Shown piece by piece: positions 43,051-51,610 of a stretch of DNA of 64,000 bases. The stretch's first letter is position 1. Each line of letters starts with the position of its first letter. Position numbers and translations under genes: made by a program. The notes below the pieces were generated by a model. The model had not been told where the DNA came from. It made no database searches and saw only the letters and a program-made list of their open reading frames with translations. Location: contig DASZNF010000141.1 of assembly GCA_035551355.1 (NCBI GenBank), forward strand, positions 124,001-188,000, in the 5' to 3' direction. This DNA is from DATATV01 sp035551355. Its GTDB lineage: Bacteria; Actinomycetota; Actinomycetes; Mycobacteriales; Pseudonocardiaceae.

Positions 43051-44034
43051 TTACCGGCCAGGGACCAGCCAGTCGCCGAGGACGGTGTCCAGTTCGGCCC
43101 GGCTGGCGTTGCCGCCCGAACAGATCACCCCGACCGTGCGCCCGGCGAACTCCTCGCGCCGGGCCAGCAACCCGGCCAGCGCCGCCGCGCCGGCGCCCTC
43201 GGCCAGGGTGTGCGCGCTGGTCAGCAGAAGTCGTTGCGCGGCATGCATTTCCTTGTCGTCCAGCAACAGGAAATCGGTGAGATACTTGCGCATGATGGCC
43301 TGCGGCAGGGCGAACGAGCGCCCGGAGGACAGCCCCTCGATGGTGGTCCGATTCGGCCGGGTCACGGCCTCGCCGGCTCGCCACGAGTCGTGCGCGGCCG
43401 GGGCGTGCGCGGACTGCACCCCGATCACCCGGCACCGCGGATCGACGGCGGCTGCGGTGATACATGCGCCCGCCGCTCCCGTGCCCGCGCCCACCGGCAC
43501 GAACAGCGCGTCCAGCCGGGGCGCGGTTTCGAACAGTTCCAGGGATGCGGTGGCCACCCCGGCGATCAACGCCGGCTCGTCACCCGAGTCGACGAACCGG
43601 GCGCCGTTGTTCGTCGCGATCTCCTTGGCGATCTGTATGCAGTCGTCGAACGCCTCGCCCCGCGACACCAGCTCCGCGCCGAGCGCGCGGACCGCGGCGG
43701 CCTTGACCGGATTGGCCCGCTCCGGCATCACGATCGTGCACGGGGTGCCGAACTCGCGGGCCGCGTAGGCCAGGGACTGCGCGTGATTGCCGGTCGACGC
43801 GCCCACCACTCCGGCGGTCCGCTGCTCGGGTGTGAGGGAGGCGAGCAGGACCAGTCCGCCCCGCACCTTGAACGCGCCCACCGGCTGGGTGTTCTCGTGC
43901 TTGATCCAGACCGTCGCGCCGATCTGCTCGTCCAGGACCGGGTAATGCCAGGCCGGGGTGGGCGGGAGGTGGGCGGCCAGGACGCGGCGGGCGGCGAGGA
44001 CATCGGCGAAGGTGGGGGCGCTGGAAAGGTCCAT
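43051..44034 (-). CDS. Threonine/serine dehydratase-like PLP enzyme
   Basis: A 327-residue fold-type II PLP enzyme of the threonine dehydratase/serine racemase group, converting hydroxy amino acids to keto acids and ammonia. The PLP lysine lies in GAFKVRGG (about residues 55-62), substrate loop STGNHAQS, phosphate loop VGAGTGAAG, and the C-terminal CSGGNAS. There is no ACT regulatory domain, so it is the catabolic form and not allosterically controlled like IlvA. ATG 44032-44034 lacks a clear ribosome site. The gene stands alone; the true substrate could be threonine, serine or a 3-hydroxyaspartate analogue. Confidence 0.88.
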   Translation of the reverse strand: MDLSSAPTFADVLAARRVLAAHLPPTPAWHYPVLDEQIGATVWIKHENTQPVGAFKVRGGLVLLASLTPEQRTAGVVGASTGNHAQSLAYAAREFGTPCTIVMPERANPVKAAAVRALGAELVSRGEAFDDCIQIAKEIATNNGARFVDSGDEPALIAGVATASLELFETAPRLDALFVPVGAGTGAAGACITAAAVDPRCRVIGVQSAHAPAAHDSWRAGEAVTRPNRTTIEGLSSGRSFALPQAIMRKYLTDFLLLDDKEMHAAQRLLLTSAHTLAEGAGAAALAGLLARREEFAGRTVGVICSGGNASRAELDTVLGDWLVPGR

Positions 44035-44226
44035 GTTCGGATACTGACGCCGGCGTCGTTGGCGCGCAACGGATTTCCGAATTGGGGCGGATGGTTTCGT
44101 TCGGCGGGGTGACCACGGCTTCGGTCCCCCTTCGGGCCACGTGTTGGTCTCACTTGTACAGGCGCCTCGGTGGCCGAGGGGTTTTTCGGTTGCCCGCGCC
44201 GTCCCGACGTTCCTACCGTGTGCGGT

Positions 44227-44675
44227 GTGCGCTTGCATCCCGACGAGGTGGACATCGATTCTTCCCTGGTGCGCGGCCTGCTCGCCGTCCATTATCCACA
44301 GTGGATGGAGCTGCCGTTGATCCGTGTCCGTTCACACGGGACGGACAACGTGCTCTACCGGCTGGGGGACGAGCTGGTGGTGCGGTTGCCGTGCTGGCCG
44401 AGGATCTCGCCGCCTTCGTCGGCGCGCTGCGCCGGATCGAGACGAGTGGCGCGCGGCGGACCGGGCGGGGTGTGCCGTTGGCCGATCGGGACGCGCCCGC
44501 CCGCGAGCGATACCGCGTCGCCGCGGGGATCGACGCGGCGACCTGGGCCCGTGGCCGCGGGTGGGCGCTGTCCGTCGCACTGATCCAACTGCCCTACTAC
44601 CGCACCACCAATCCGCCGCTGGCCGTGAATTCCCGGCACGTCATCCGCACCGTGCTCGGCGAAATTGCGACGTGA
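44227..44675 (+). pseudogene. Aminoglycoside-phosphotransferase-family kinase, decayed
   Basis: Fragments of an APH-type kinase are packed into 450 bases, half the normal length. The N-terminal lobe reads HPDEVDIDSSLVRGLL, then SHGTDNVLYRLGDELVVRLP up to about 44390. The frame then shifts, continuing LAEDLAAFVGALRRIE and LADRDAPAR, and jumps to the family's end, DAATWARGRGWALSVALIQL and LAVNSRHVIRTVL. The catalytic HGDLxxxN and DFG-like parts are missing. At least two deletions and one frame change are needed, so it cannot be active. The GTG start keeps its leaderless box (TACCGT, 44214-44219). Confidence 0.8.
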
Positions 44676-44742
44676 CCGCGATCACGCGCTACGATGACCG
44701 GCACTCGACAAACCCAAGGTGCGTACCGGAAGGGGTGGCGCC

Positions 44743-45072
44743 GTGCCCGACGAGCGTGGGCATCCCGACGTCACGGAAATGCGGCTGAGCGTGCTGTTCG
44801 CGGCTCTGGCCGACCCGGTGCGCCGCGGCGTGATCGACCAGCTGGTCGCCGGTGAGGAGGGCGTTCGCCGGATGTGCGGCTCGCTCAACCCTGGGCTGTC
44901 CAAATCGACCATGACCCACCACTGGCGCGTGCTGCGCGAGGCCGGGCTGATCCGGCAGGTGGATCTGGGCAACCGTAGCGAGATCGTGCTGCGCGCGGCA
45001 GAACTGCGTGAACGGTTCCCCGGTCTGCTCGAACTGCTGGCGAATGACGTCCGGCCCGTCCAACCGGTGTGA
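44743..45072 (+). CDS. ArsR-type winged-helix regulator
   Basis: A 109-residue single-domain transcription factor. The winged helix is clear: LSVLFAALADPVRRGVIDQL opens it, KSTMTHHWRVLREAGLI is the recognition helix, and QVDLGNRSEIVLR is the wing. No cysteine cluster for metal sensing is apparent, so the signal is unknown. GTG 44743 follows GGAAGGGG; TACGAT (44691-44696) is a likely -10 box. It has no obvious target neighbour: upstream is a dead kinase gene and downstream a membrane protein gene 124 bases away. Confidence 0.88.
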   Translation: MPDERGHPDVTEMRLSVLFAALADPVRRGVIDQLVAGEEGVRRMCGSLNPGLSKSTMTHHWRVLREAGLIRQVDLGNRSEIVLRAAELRERFPGLLELLANDVRPVQPV

Positions 45073-45196
45073 GCCGAACCGCCTAGTCACGTTCCACTGT
45101 TTCGCCGTGCGCAACTGACCGGCGGCCGGTTCTGGCACCATATGGTCGATCCGGCGGCATCCGGCCGGTCAGCACAGCATCACTGGGGGGCCTGCC

Positions 45197-46207
45197 GTGG
45201 AATCAGGCGACTCGTCGTTACCCGACAGACGCTGGCCGCGCGTCGCCCTCGGTGTGCTGCTGCTCGCGGCATCCGGGGCGTGGTTGGCCGTCACCCTGTC
45301 CTGGACGATGGACGCGCTGGGCGGCCACACCGACACCCGCGCGGTGATCACCATGGACCAGCGCAGCGACGGCGCCCGCCGCGGCGACGCGCGCTACACC
45401 CTGGACGCGCGCACGGATTCCGGCTCGGGACTTGATCTCGGCGTGTTCGGCGCCACCGGGTTGTACGCCGCGGTGGACGTCGGCGATCCGGTGGTGGTGA
45501 CCCGATCCACGCTGACCGGCGACCTGCTGGCCGTGCGCTCGGCCAACGACTATGTCTCCCGGCTGGACGACCCGGGACTGCTGCTGGTCGCCGTGGTGTT
45601 GCCGCTCGTGCTGCCGGTGCTGCTGGCGTTTCCGTTGCGTCGCCTGCTGTCCCGGACGCGCTGGTGGGTCGTGCTCGGCGTGCCCGCCCTCGCCTTCGCG
45701 GTCACCGCGACCGTCCTGCTGCGCGCCGGTCCGGCGCTGCCCGCGGGCGGACCCCACCCGCCGCCCGCGGGCCAGCTGGTCGCCGACAGGCTGCCGGAGA
45801 CCGTGGTGGCCGCCCGGCAACCGGCCACCGTGGGCAATGTGTCGGTCGTGCTGACCGGCCCGCCGACGGACCGCCTGCCGGCCGGGGCCGCACCCTGGCT
45901 GGCCGAATTCACCTTGCTGGTCATCGGAATCCGGGCCCAGCTGAGCGGCCCGGGTTCGGCTGGCCAGTCCGGTCAGGCCGGGGTGCGGCTGGCCGGCGAC
46001 GGGGTCGGCGCGGCCGAGGCGGTCGGCCCGGCCGCGTGCACGCACCGTGCGGGCGATTTCGGCGATGTCGTGTCGCTCAACCGGATCTCCGCCGCCCGCG
46101 GCACGCTGTGTTTCGTGCTGCCCAGCGGATTCCGCCCGCACTATCTGGTACTGGCCGACCCGGTGACCGGCGCCTCGGTCGCCATCGACCTGACCGGGAT
46201 CCACTGA
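45197..46207 (+). CDS. Hypothetical membrane protein
   Basis: A 336-residue protein of unknown function. Hydrophobic helices lie at about residues 15-37, 130-150 and 158-177. The region between the first two is an extracytoplasmic loop with alternating beta-like sequence (ARYTLDARTDSGSGLDLG, VDVGDPVVVTRS). The C-terminal part after the third helix is soluble, with two cysteines (ACTHRAGD, GTLCFVLPSG), and resembles an immunoglobulin-like exported domain of the DUF4352 kind, though I would not insist. GTG 45197 has GGGGGG in front. TATGGT near 45139-45144 may be a -10 box. Confidence 0.6.
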   Translation: MESGDSSLPDRRWPRVALGVLLLAASGAWLAVTLSWTMDALGGHTDTRAVITMDQRSDGARRGDARYTLDARTDSGSGLDLGVFGATGLYAAVDVGDPVVVTRSTLTGDLLAVRSANDYVSRLDDPGLLLVAVVLPLVLPVLLAFPLRRLLSRTRWWVVLGVPALAFAVTATVLLRAGPALPAGGPHPPPAGQLVADRLPETVVAARQPATVGNVSVVLTGPPTDRLPAGAAPWLAEFTLLVIGIRAQLSGPGSAGQSGQAGVRLAGDGVGAAEAVGPAACTHRAGDFGDVVSLNRISAARGTLCFVLPSGFRPHYLVLADPVTGASVAIDLTGIH

Positions 46208-46246
46208 TCCCGTTGCCCGGCAACGGGATCAGCCGCAACGGGATCA
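46205..46246. terminator. Three-copy terminator between convergent genes
   Basis: TGATCCCGTTGC (46205-46216) begins with the stop codon of the membrane protein and pairs with GCAACGGGATCA at 46220-46231 (12 bp stem, 3-base loop). A second identical copy of the right arm lies at 46235-46246 and ends with the stop codon of the carotenoid oxygenase. The left arm can pair with either. Confidence 0.75.
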
Positions 46247-47575
46247 GGCCGGGTCGGCCATCCAGTTGCCGTGGAAGCCGTTGGGCACCCGGCGCGGCAG
46301 GTGCACCGTGGCCACCGGCGCGGCGGCCACGTCCTGGGCGTCCAGGATGACCAGGTCGCTGCGGTCGGTGGTGGCGTCGTGGACGAAGGACATCAGCCAG
46401 CCCGCCCCGCCGGGCTGGTCGTCGGTCGGCACGAACGACGCCTCGCCGGGCTTGCGGGCCGGGCCGAAGTCGTGGCTGGCCACCGAACCCGTGGTCAGGT
46501 CGTAGCGGTGGATGGCGCCGTTACCCTCGCGCACGCTGGTGGCGTGGCCGTAGCGGGTGGGCAGCCCGGCCAGTCGGTCGTCGATGCGCGGGAACTCGGT
46601 GTCGCGGTCGTCCAGTTGCTGTTCGCGCACCGTGCCGGTGGTCAGGTCGACCTGCCAGCGCCACAACGTGGACGCGCCCTGGCCCAGACCCACCTCGTCG
46701 CCCAGCGAGTCGTGCCGGATCACGTGCAGCACCAACGTTTTCCCGTCGTCCTCCTCGTGCGCGTTGAGGGTGTGGAAGACATAGCACGGGTCGATCTCGA
46801 ACCAGCGCACCATGCCGAACGGGTCGTCCCGGCGCAGCACGCCCACCCGCGCGCCGTACTCGGGCTCCCAGAGGAAGGGCATGCCCGCGCCGGTGCGCGC
46901 GGTGGGCAGGTCGAAGACCATCGGCAGGTCCATGAACACCACGTGGCCGCTGGTCAGGAAGAAGTCGTGCATCATGGTCTGCGCGGCCACGTCGATCGGC
47001 CGGGACAGCTCCAGGTCGCCCGCGGCGTTGGCCCGGTGGTAGGTCACGAACGGCGGCTGCAGCCCGCCGTAGCCGAAGAAGTGCAGTTCCCCGGTGGTCG
47101 GGCAGATCTTCGGGTGTGCGGTCATCTGGGTGTGCAGTTTGCCGCCGAAGTCGTACACCCCAATGGTTTCCAGTTCGCGACCCGGGCTGCAGTCCAGCTC
47201 GTAGGGGAAAGCGGCCTCGACCAGGGCCAGGGTGCGCCCGGCGTGCCGGACCACGTGGGTGTTGGCGCTGCCCGCGGTCAGATCGGGGTGGCCGTGCGCG
47301 TCGTGGTTGCGGGCGCCGGAGGTGAAGGTGCTGGTGCGCACCCAGCGGTTGCGGTACGCGGTGGCCCGCCCACCCTCCAGGCGAACGCCGTGCACCATGC
47401 CATCGCCAAGGAACCAGTGCGCGGACGTGGCCTCGTGCGGGTTGGGGCCGTTGCGCAGGTACCAGCCGGTCAGCTCGGGCGGGATGGTCCCGGTGACGGA
47501 CAGTTCGGTAACGGTCAGTTCGTCGGGCACCGGGGCGTAGTTGCCCAGCAGGTAGGGAGAGGTCGTCTCGGTCAT
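46244..47575 (-). CDS. Carotenoid cleavage oxygenase
   Basis: A 443-residue RPE65/carotenoid oxygenase family enzyme, cutting polyene or stilbene-like double bonds with a four-histidine iron centre. The opening LTGWYLRNGPNP is characteristic; the iron histidines are those in TAHPKICP, TMMHDFFLT, VFHTLNAHE and NGFHGNW near the C-terminus. It is soluble, without a signal. ATG 47573-47575 has AGGAGTG. It follows a small membrane protein gene by 23 bases in the same direction, and both lie behind a promoter with three PadR-type palindromes. The substrate may be a carotenoid or an apocarotenoid; no carotenoid synthesis genes are in the window. Confidence 0.92.
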   Translation of the reverse strand: MTETTSPYLLGNYAPVPDELTVTELSVTGTIPPELTGWYLRNGPNPHEATSAHWFLGDGMVHGVRLEGGRATAYRNRWVRTSTFTSGARNHDAHGHPDLTAGSANTHVVRHAGRTLALVEAAFPYELDCSPGRELETIGVYDFGGKLHTQMTAHPKICPTTGELHFFGYGGLQPPFVTYHRANAAGDLELSRPIDVAAQTMMHDFFLTSGHVVFMDLPMVFDLPTARTGAGMPFLWEPEYGARVGVLRRDDPFGMVRWFEIDPCYVFHTLNAHEEDDGKTLVLHVIRHDSLGDEVGLGQGASTLWRWQVDLTTGTVREQQLDDRDTEFPRIDDRLAGLPTRYGHATSVREGNGAIHRYDLTTGSVASHDFGPARKPGEASFVPTDDQPGGAGWLMSFVHDATTDRSDLVILDAQDVAAAPVATVHLPRRVPNGFHGNWMADPA

Positions 47576-47598
47576 CGCGGCACTCCTGATCGGTCGGT

Positions 47599-48171
47599 TC
47601 AGTTGGCGGTCCGGGCCGCGGCGTACCGCGCCCGGACGATCTTGGGGTAGCGGGCGGTGAACACGGCGGGCACGACGAAGCCGACGACCTGGCAGACGAT
47701 GGTCGCCGCCGAACCGGCGCCGGTGGCGTCGCAGATCGCCACCGCGATCGCGGTGAGCGTGAAGAAACCGGCCCACACCGCGGTGATCACCACATTGACC
47801 CGCAGAAACGCAGGTGTGGCCCAGCGTTCGCGCGGGGTGGAGCGGCGGGCGATGCCCAGGGTGAACGGCCGGCGCGCGGCCAGCGTGCTCCACGCGGTCA
47901 GCGCCAGCCAGCCGAAGGACAGCACACCGGAGTAGTGGTGCAGCGGCGAATTCGGCGCGGCGAAGGCCAGTGCGGTCAGCGCGACGAAGTACACCGTGGT
48001 GCTGATCTCCAGGATCAGCGCGTCGGCCGCGGTGCCCGCGCGCAGTTGGCGCACCAGCAGGGCCAGGCCGATGACCAGGCCGGCCAGCGCGCCCCACTGC
48101 CAGCCGGCGGCCGATAACACGGCAAGGGCGATCCACGGGGCGAAGCCACGCAGGTAGACAAGGGCGCTCAC
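47599..48171 (-). CDS. Six-helix membrane protein, partner of carotenoid oxygenase
   Basis: A 190-residue integral membrane protein with about five or six helices and a basic cytoplasmic loop (RRPFTLGIARRSTPRERW). I do not recognise a family. GTG at 48169-48171 is chosen since GAGGAGA precedes it; longer frames would begin within the operator region. It is the first gene of an operon with the carotenoid oxygenase. A role in substrate or product passage through the membrane is possible but speculative. Confidence 0.65.
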   Translation of the reverse strand: MSALVYLRGFAPWIALAVLSAAGWQWGALAGLVIGLALLVRQLRAGTAADALILEISTTVYFVALTALAFAAPNSPLHHYSGVLSFGWLALTAWSTLAARRPFTLGIARRSTPRERWATPAFLRVNVVITAVWAGFFTLTAIAVAICDATGAGSAATIVCQVVGFVVPAVFTARYPKIVRARYAAARTAN

Positions 48172-48198
48172 GATGGTCTCCTCGCAATACATCAACTG

Positions 48199-48251
48199 TG
48201 ACATGTCAAAATTAGAACGTCGACTCATGACATGTCAATACTGACATGTCA
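48199..48251. promoter_or_regulatory. Triple TGACATGTCA operator, PadR-type
   Basis: The 10 bp perfect palindrome TGACATGTCA occurs three times: 48199-48208, 48228-48237 and 48242-48251, in the 132 bases between the divergent membrane protein and PadR genes. Two copies extend to ATGACATGTCA or TGACATGTCAT, matching the ATGT..ACAT-type half sites bound by PadR proteins. Autoregulation and repression of the oxygenase operon by the neighbouring PadR protein is the natural reading. Confidence 0.85.
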
Positions 48252-48303
48252 TGAGTAGAATGAGCTGCGAAGACCGGTCGGAACTGGAAGGTAGGGTGCC
48301 GCT

Positions 48304-48837
48304 ATGAGCCTCCGTCACGCTCTGCTCGGCCTGCTCGACGATCGCACCGCCAGCGGCTACGACCTGATGAAGCTGTTCGACACCACACTGGCCAACGTGT
48401 GGCCGGCCACCCAGAGCCAGGTCTACGGCGAACTGACCCGGCTGGCCGACGCCGGCCTGCTGGAGGTGGTCAACCAGGGCCCGCGCGGCCGCAAGGACTA
48501 CACGATCACCGAACTCGGCCGCACCGAACTGCGCCGCTGGCTCACCGAGACCCGGCCGGAACCCGTCCGCCGCAACGAAGCCCTGCTCCGGGTGTTCTTC
48601 CTGGACCTGCTGCGTCCCGAGCAGGCCAGGGATTTCCTACGGGAGCAGGCCGAACGGGCCGAGGCGCTGCACATCCAGCTCCGCGAGCTGGAGGAGTCGG
48701 TGGACTGGACCGAAACGACCATGCTGACCAAGGACGGGCGGATCGCCCTGGAGTACGGCCTGCGGCTGGCCGCCATGCAGGCGGACTGGGCACGCTGGGC
48801 AGTCGACCAGATCTCCCCCGTGACCAAAGGAAAGTAG
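48304..48837 (+). CDS. PadR-family transcriptional regulator
   Basis: A 177-residue regulator. The N-terminal PadR winged helix covers residues 1-80 (SLRHALLGLLDDRTASGYDL, SQVYGELTRLADAGLLEVV, KDYTITELGRTELRRWL), and a C-terminal helical dimerisation domain (Vir_act_alpha_C type) fills 90-175. ATG 48304 follows GGAAGG...; the promoter region contains three identical palindromes shared with the divergent oxygenase operon. PadR proteins usually respond to phenolic or other small toxic compounds, so the oxygenase substrate might be the inducer. Confidence 0.93.
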   Translation: MSLRHALLGLLDDRTASGYDLMKLFDTTLANVWPATQSQVYGELTRLADAGLLEVVNQGPRGRKDYTITELGRTELRRWLTETRPEPVRRNEALLRVFFLDLLRPEQARDFLREQAERAEALHIQLRELEESVDWTETTMLTKDGRIALEYGLRLAAMQADWARWAVDQISPVTKGK

Positions 48838-48969
48838 CGAGCCGACCCGGCATTTTCGTCCGCGTGGACACCGGCATGGAACCGCCGGAACCGCGCCTGC
48901 GTCCGGATAGGATGTGATCCACGCCGGTTGGGGCGTGCACGATGGAGCGCACATCGCCGGGGAGGCGCC

Positions 48970-50319
48970 GTGACCGATCGCCGGGCGGGCTTGCGCCGCA
49001 TCGCACTGGGCTGCGCGCTGTTCACGTTGCTGGGCGCGGCGATCCCCGCGGCCGCCGCGACTCCGCCCACCACGCCGACGCCCCAGCCCCCGGCCACCGC
49101 GTCGGACGGCTCGCCGATTCCGCCGAAACTCGACCTGCCCGCGGCGGAGGCGGCCTTGGCGGGCACGCAGCATGTCTACCTCGCGCCCGGCGCCGTCGCG
49201 GCCTTCGACGAACAGGCCGTCGGGGACGCGCTGGCCAAGCATCCGAAAATGCGGCTGCTCGTCGAGCCGTTCACCGGCGAGTACATCAAGGGCGACAACT
49301 ACCCGAGCGACGACGACTACACCGACCAGGTCTACACGCCGCTGAGCGACTGGGCCAGAACGCACAACTATCAGCTGCTGGACGTGACCGGCCTGTACGT
49401 GCGGGACATGGACGGCGACGCGTTCGGCCCCAGCGACATCGACGAACTGCGGACCCTGACCGGGTACTACGACGTCACCAACTCGTTGATCGGGCTGATC
49501 AAGTACCTCGACGACCCCCACGCCACGCACTACGAGAGCCCGCCCCCACCAAAAACCATCGCGCCCAGTGCGGCCCAGCTGGCCACACTCACCGATGCGT
49601 TACGCGCCAACCCGATCTACAACGCGCCGGACCGCACCGGCGATCTGTTGCAGGCCGACACCGCGGCCCTCGTCAAGCAGTACACCGGGTTCACCATGCG
49701 CGCCGCGGCATTCCCACCGGTGCCGGTGGGCCAGCCGTTCGTGAACTACGCGCCCGCGCTGGCCAAGGAGTTCCCGAACGACGAGATCATGGTCAGTTAC
49801 GGGGAATGGATGGAGGTGGCCGGCCCCAACCTGGCCGCGCTGACCTCCGCCCGCGACTACGCCTACGGCCGCTACGACGACGCCACGCTGGAACAGGGCG
49901 CCAGCATGACCAACCGGATCGGCTCCATCCTGGTCCGCACCTACGACCTGGTCCGCAAACACCCGTTCGCCCGGCCGCAACCCACCCCGTACGACCTGCG
50001 GCACCGGATCAGCGTGCTGGCTCCGTGGGTGCTGCTCGGCGCGGCCGTGTCGCTGGGCGGCGGCGCACTGTTGCTGTGGCAGCGCAGGCGCGCGGAAACC
50101 CAACGGGCGCAACACATCGCGCTGCGCCGGGAGTCGGCCCTGGCCACCGCCGCGATCGCCGCGCTGTCCGGGCACCTGCTGCACGACAAGAAAGCCTCGT
50201 CCGCGGTCGCGGAACGGCAGGCGACCGCGACCACCCTGTTCGAGCAGGCTCGCACCCCCGAGGCGATGCGCAGGGTGCGGGAGATCGCCGAACAGGGAGA
50301 GGAGGCGTTGCGGCGATGA
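48970..50319 (+). CDS. Membrane-anchored protein with two copies of an unknown domain
   Basis: A 449-residue exported protein, first of a three-gene overlapping operon. A signal peptide is at residues 8-30 (LRRIALGCALFTLLGAAIPA) and one membrane helix at about 341-361, leaving a long exterior part and a basic cytoplasmic tail of about 85 residues. The exterior has two related units: HVYLAPGAVAAFDEQAVGDA (about 57-76) and PIYNAPDRTGDLLQADTAALV (about 203-223), each followed by strands and YAPALAKEFPNDE- or YIKGDNYPSDDD-type text. GTG 48970 has GGGGAGG. Function unknown. Confidence 0.7.
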   Translation: MTDRRAGLRRIALGCALFTLLGAAIPAAAATPPTTPTPQPPATASDGSPIPPKLDLPAAEAALAGTQHVYLAPGAVAAFDEQAVGDALAKHPKMRLLVEPFTGEYIKGDNYPSDDDYTDQVYTPLSDWARTHNYQLLDVTGLYVRDMDGDAFGPSDIDELRTLTGYYDVTNSLIGLIKYLDDPHATHYESPPPPKTIAPSAAQLATLTDALRANPIYNAPDRTGDLLQADTAALVKQYTGFTMRAAAFPPVPVGQPFVNYAPALAKEFPNDEIMVSYGEWMEVAGPNLAALTSARDYAYGRYDDATLEQGASMTNRIGSILVRTYDLVRKHPFARPQPTPYDLRHRISVLAPWVLLGAAVSLGGGALLLWQRRRAETQRAQHIALRRESALATAAIAALSGHLLHDKKASSAVAERQATATTLFEQARTPEAMRRVREIAEQGEEALRR

Positions 50320-51257
50320 AGATTCCGGCCCCGCTGCGGCGGCACCGCTGGTTCGGTGTGCCGCGCTGGATCGTACTCGGCGTCGTGGTCGGCCTGGCCG
50401 CGTTCGCCGGGGTCTACGGGCCGTGGTCGCAGCCCAGTGCGCAGGTGCGCACCATCATCGACGGCCTGCGCGGCAGTTCGGTCTACATCGCCCCGGACGC
50501 GCCCGGTCTGGTGAATGCCGCCCGGGCCCGGCAAGTGATCGGCGACCGGCCGATCGTGATGGCCATTCTGGACCGCACCCCGTTGCCCGACGCCGACGAC
50601 GATCCGCGCATGGTCCTGTGCGAGCAGATCGCCAAGCAGCTGCCCACCGACTACATCTGGGTCTACGCCCAGACCTCCGACGGCAAGTACGACGGAAACG
50701 ATTGCTACGGCTCCGATTTCCCCACGCCGACCAAGGCCGGGGTGAGCATGGACGACTTCGACACCGCGCTGAACATCGGCGCCCAGTTGTCGGCGCAGTA
50801 CCGCGTCTCCGACACCGACCTGACTCCGGAGATCGAGGAGTTCGCGCTGACCTTCGACGACGAGGCGAGCACCGACTACGGCGCGGTGCCCACCCGCTCC
50901 GCCGCGCCGGACGAGTTGGCGGGCAAGCAGATCGTGCTGGCCTGCGCCGGCATGGTGCTGGGCACGCTGGCGCTGTTCCTGTTGCTGCGTCTTGGCGGGC
51001 TGGAGCTGTCCCGGCGGTCCGGGCGCGCGGCCGCGTTGCGCCGCAGGCACACCGAGCTGTCCACCCAGCTCAACCGGATCGCCGAAACAGTGATCAACCC
51101 GGCCGAGCCGGGCAGCGCGGCGCAGGCGCACCGCCAGGCCGATGTGGCCAAACGCTATGTGCTGGCGCTGGATCAGGTGGAACACGCGCGCACCGCGCAC
51201 GAGCTGACCGACGTGGAGCACGAAATCGCCGCGCTGGAGCGGGAGGTGCACGGGTGA
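50316..51257 (+). CDS. Membrane protein sharing the same unknown domain
   Basis: A 313-residue protein with an N-terminal helix (about 15-36) and a second at about 208-228; the loop between is exterior and carries SSVYIAPDAPGLVNAARARQ, a third version of the domain seen twice in the previous gene, then an acidic calcium-like DADDDPR stretch and a CYG motif. The C-terminal 80 residues are helical and charged (possible coiled coil, LRRRHTELSTQLNRIAETV). ATG overlaps the upstream stop and its own stop overlaps the next start. The three proteins probably form one membrane complex. I do not know the family. Confidence 0.7.
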   Translation: MKIPAPLRRHRWFGVPRWIVLGVVVGLAAFAGVYGPWSQPSAQVRTIIDGLRGSSVYIAPDAPGLVNAARARQVIGDRPIVMAILDRTPLPDADDDPRMVLCEQIAKQLPTDYIWVYAQTSDGKYDGNDCYGSDFPTPTKAGVSMDDFDTALNIGAQLSAQYRVSDTDLTPEIEEFALTFDDEASTDYGAVPTRSAAPDELAGKQIVLACAGMVLGTLALFLLLRLGGLELSRRSGRAAALRRRHTELSTQLNRIAETVINPAEPGSAAQAHRQADVAKRYVLALDQVEHARTAHELTDVEHEIAALEREVHG

Positions 51258-51601
51258 TCTGGGTATGGGTGGCGGTCGCGGTGGTGGTCGTGGCCGCGGG
51301 AGCGTTGATCCCCGTGGTCGTCGGCCGCAACCGGCCTGCGGACGGCGGGGACGCGGCCATCTCCGCGCGGGAACGGTACGAACTGCTCGGCCACTACGTG
51401 GAAAACCCGGTCGCCACCACCGACACCGAGGCCGAGGAACTGCTGCGGCGGGGCCGGGAACGGTGGAACTCGGCCGGCGCGGTGTTGTCCACCGCCCGGG
51501 CCGCGGCCGATTTCCAGTTGGCCGAACGGGTGGCCGGCGAGGGCCTGGCCGCGGTCACCGAAGCGTACGCGCGGATGGGCATCGCCGGCCCACCGTCCTG
51601 A
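51254..51601 (+). CDS. Small single-helix membrane protein
   Basis: A 115-residue protein with one N-terminal membrane helix (residues 2-22, IWVWVAVAVVVVAAGALIPV) and an amphipathic helical cytoplasmic domain. GTG 51254 overlaps the preceding stop, so it is made together with the two larger membrane proteins. No known motif is visible. It is convergent with the FadR-type regulator gene 9 bases beyond. Confidence 0.65.
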   Translation: MIWVWVAVAVVVVAAGALIPVVVGRNRPADGGDAAISARERYELLGHYVENPVATTDTEAEELLRRGRERWNSAGAVLSTARAAADFQLAERVAGEGLAAVTEAYARMGIAGPPS

Positions 51602-51610
51602 GTAGACAGA

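Noticed and set aside
43051..44034. Leaderless start for the threonine-dehydratase-like gene
   Set aside because: A TATCCG stretch lies only 3 nt from the ATG, too close and without the final T of TANNNT.
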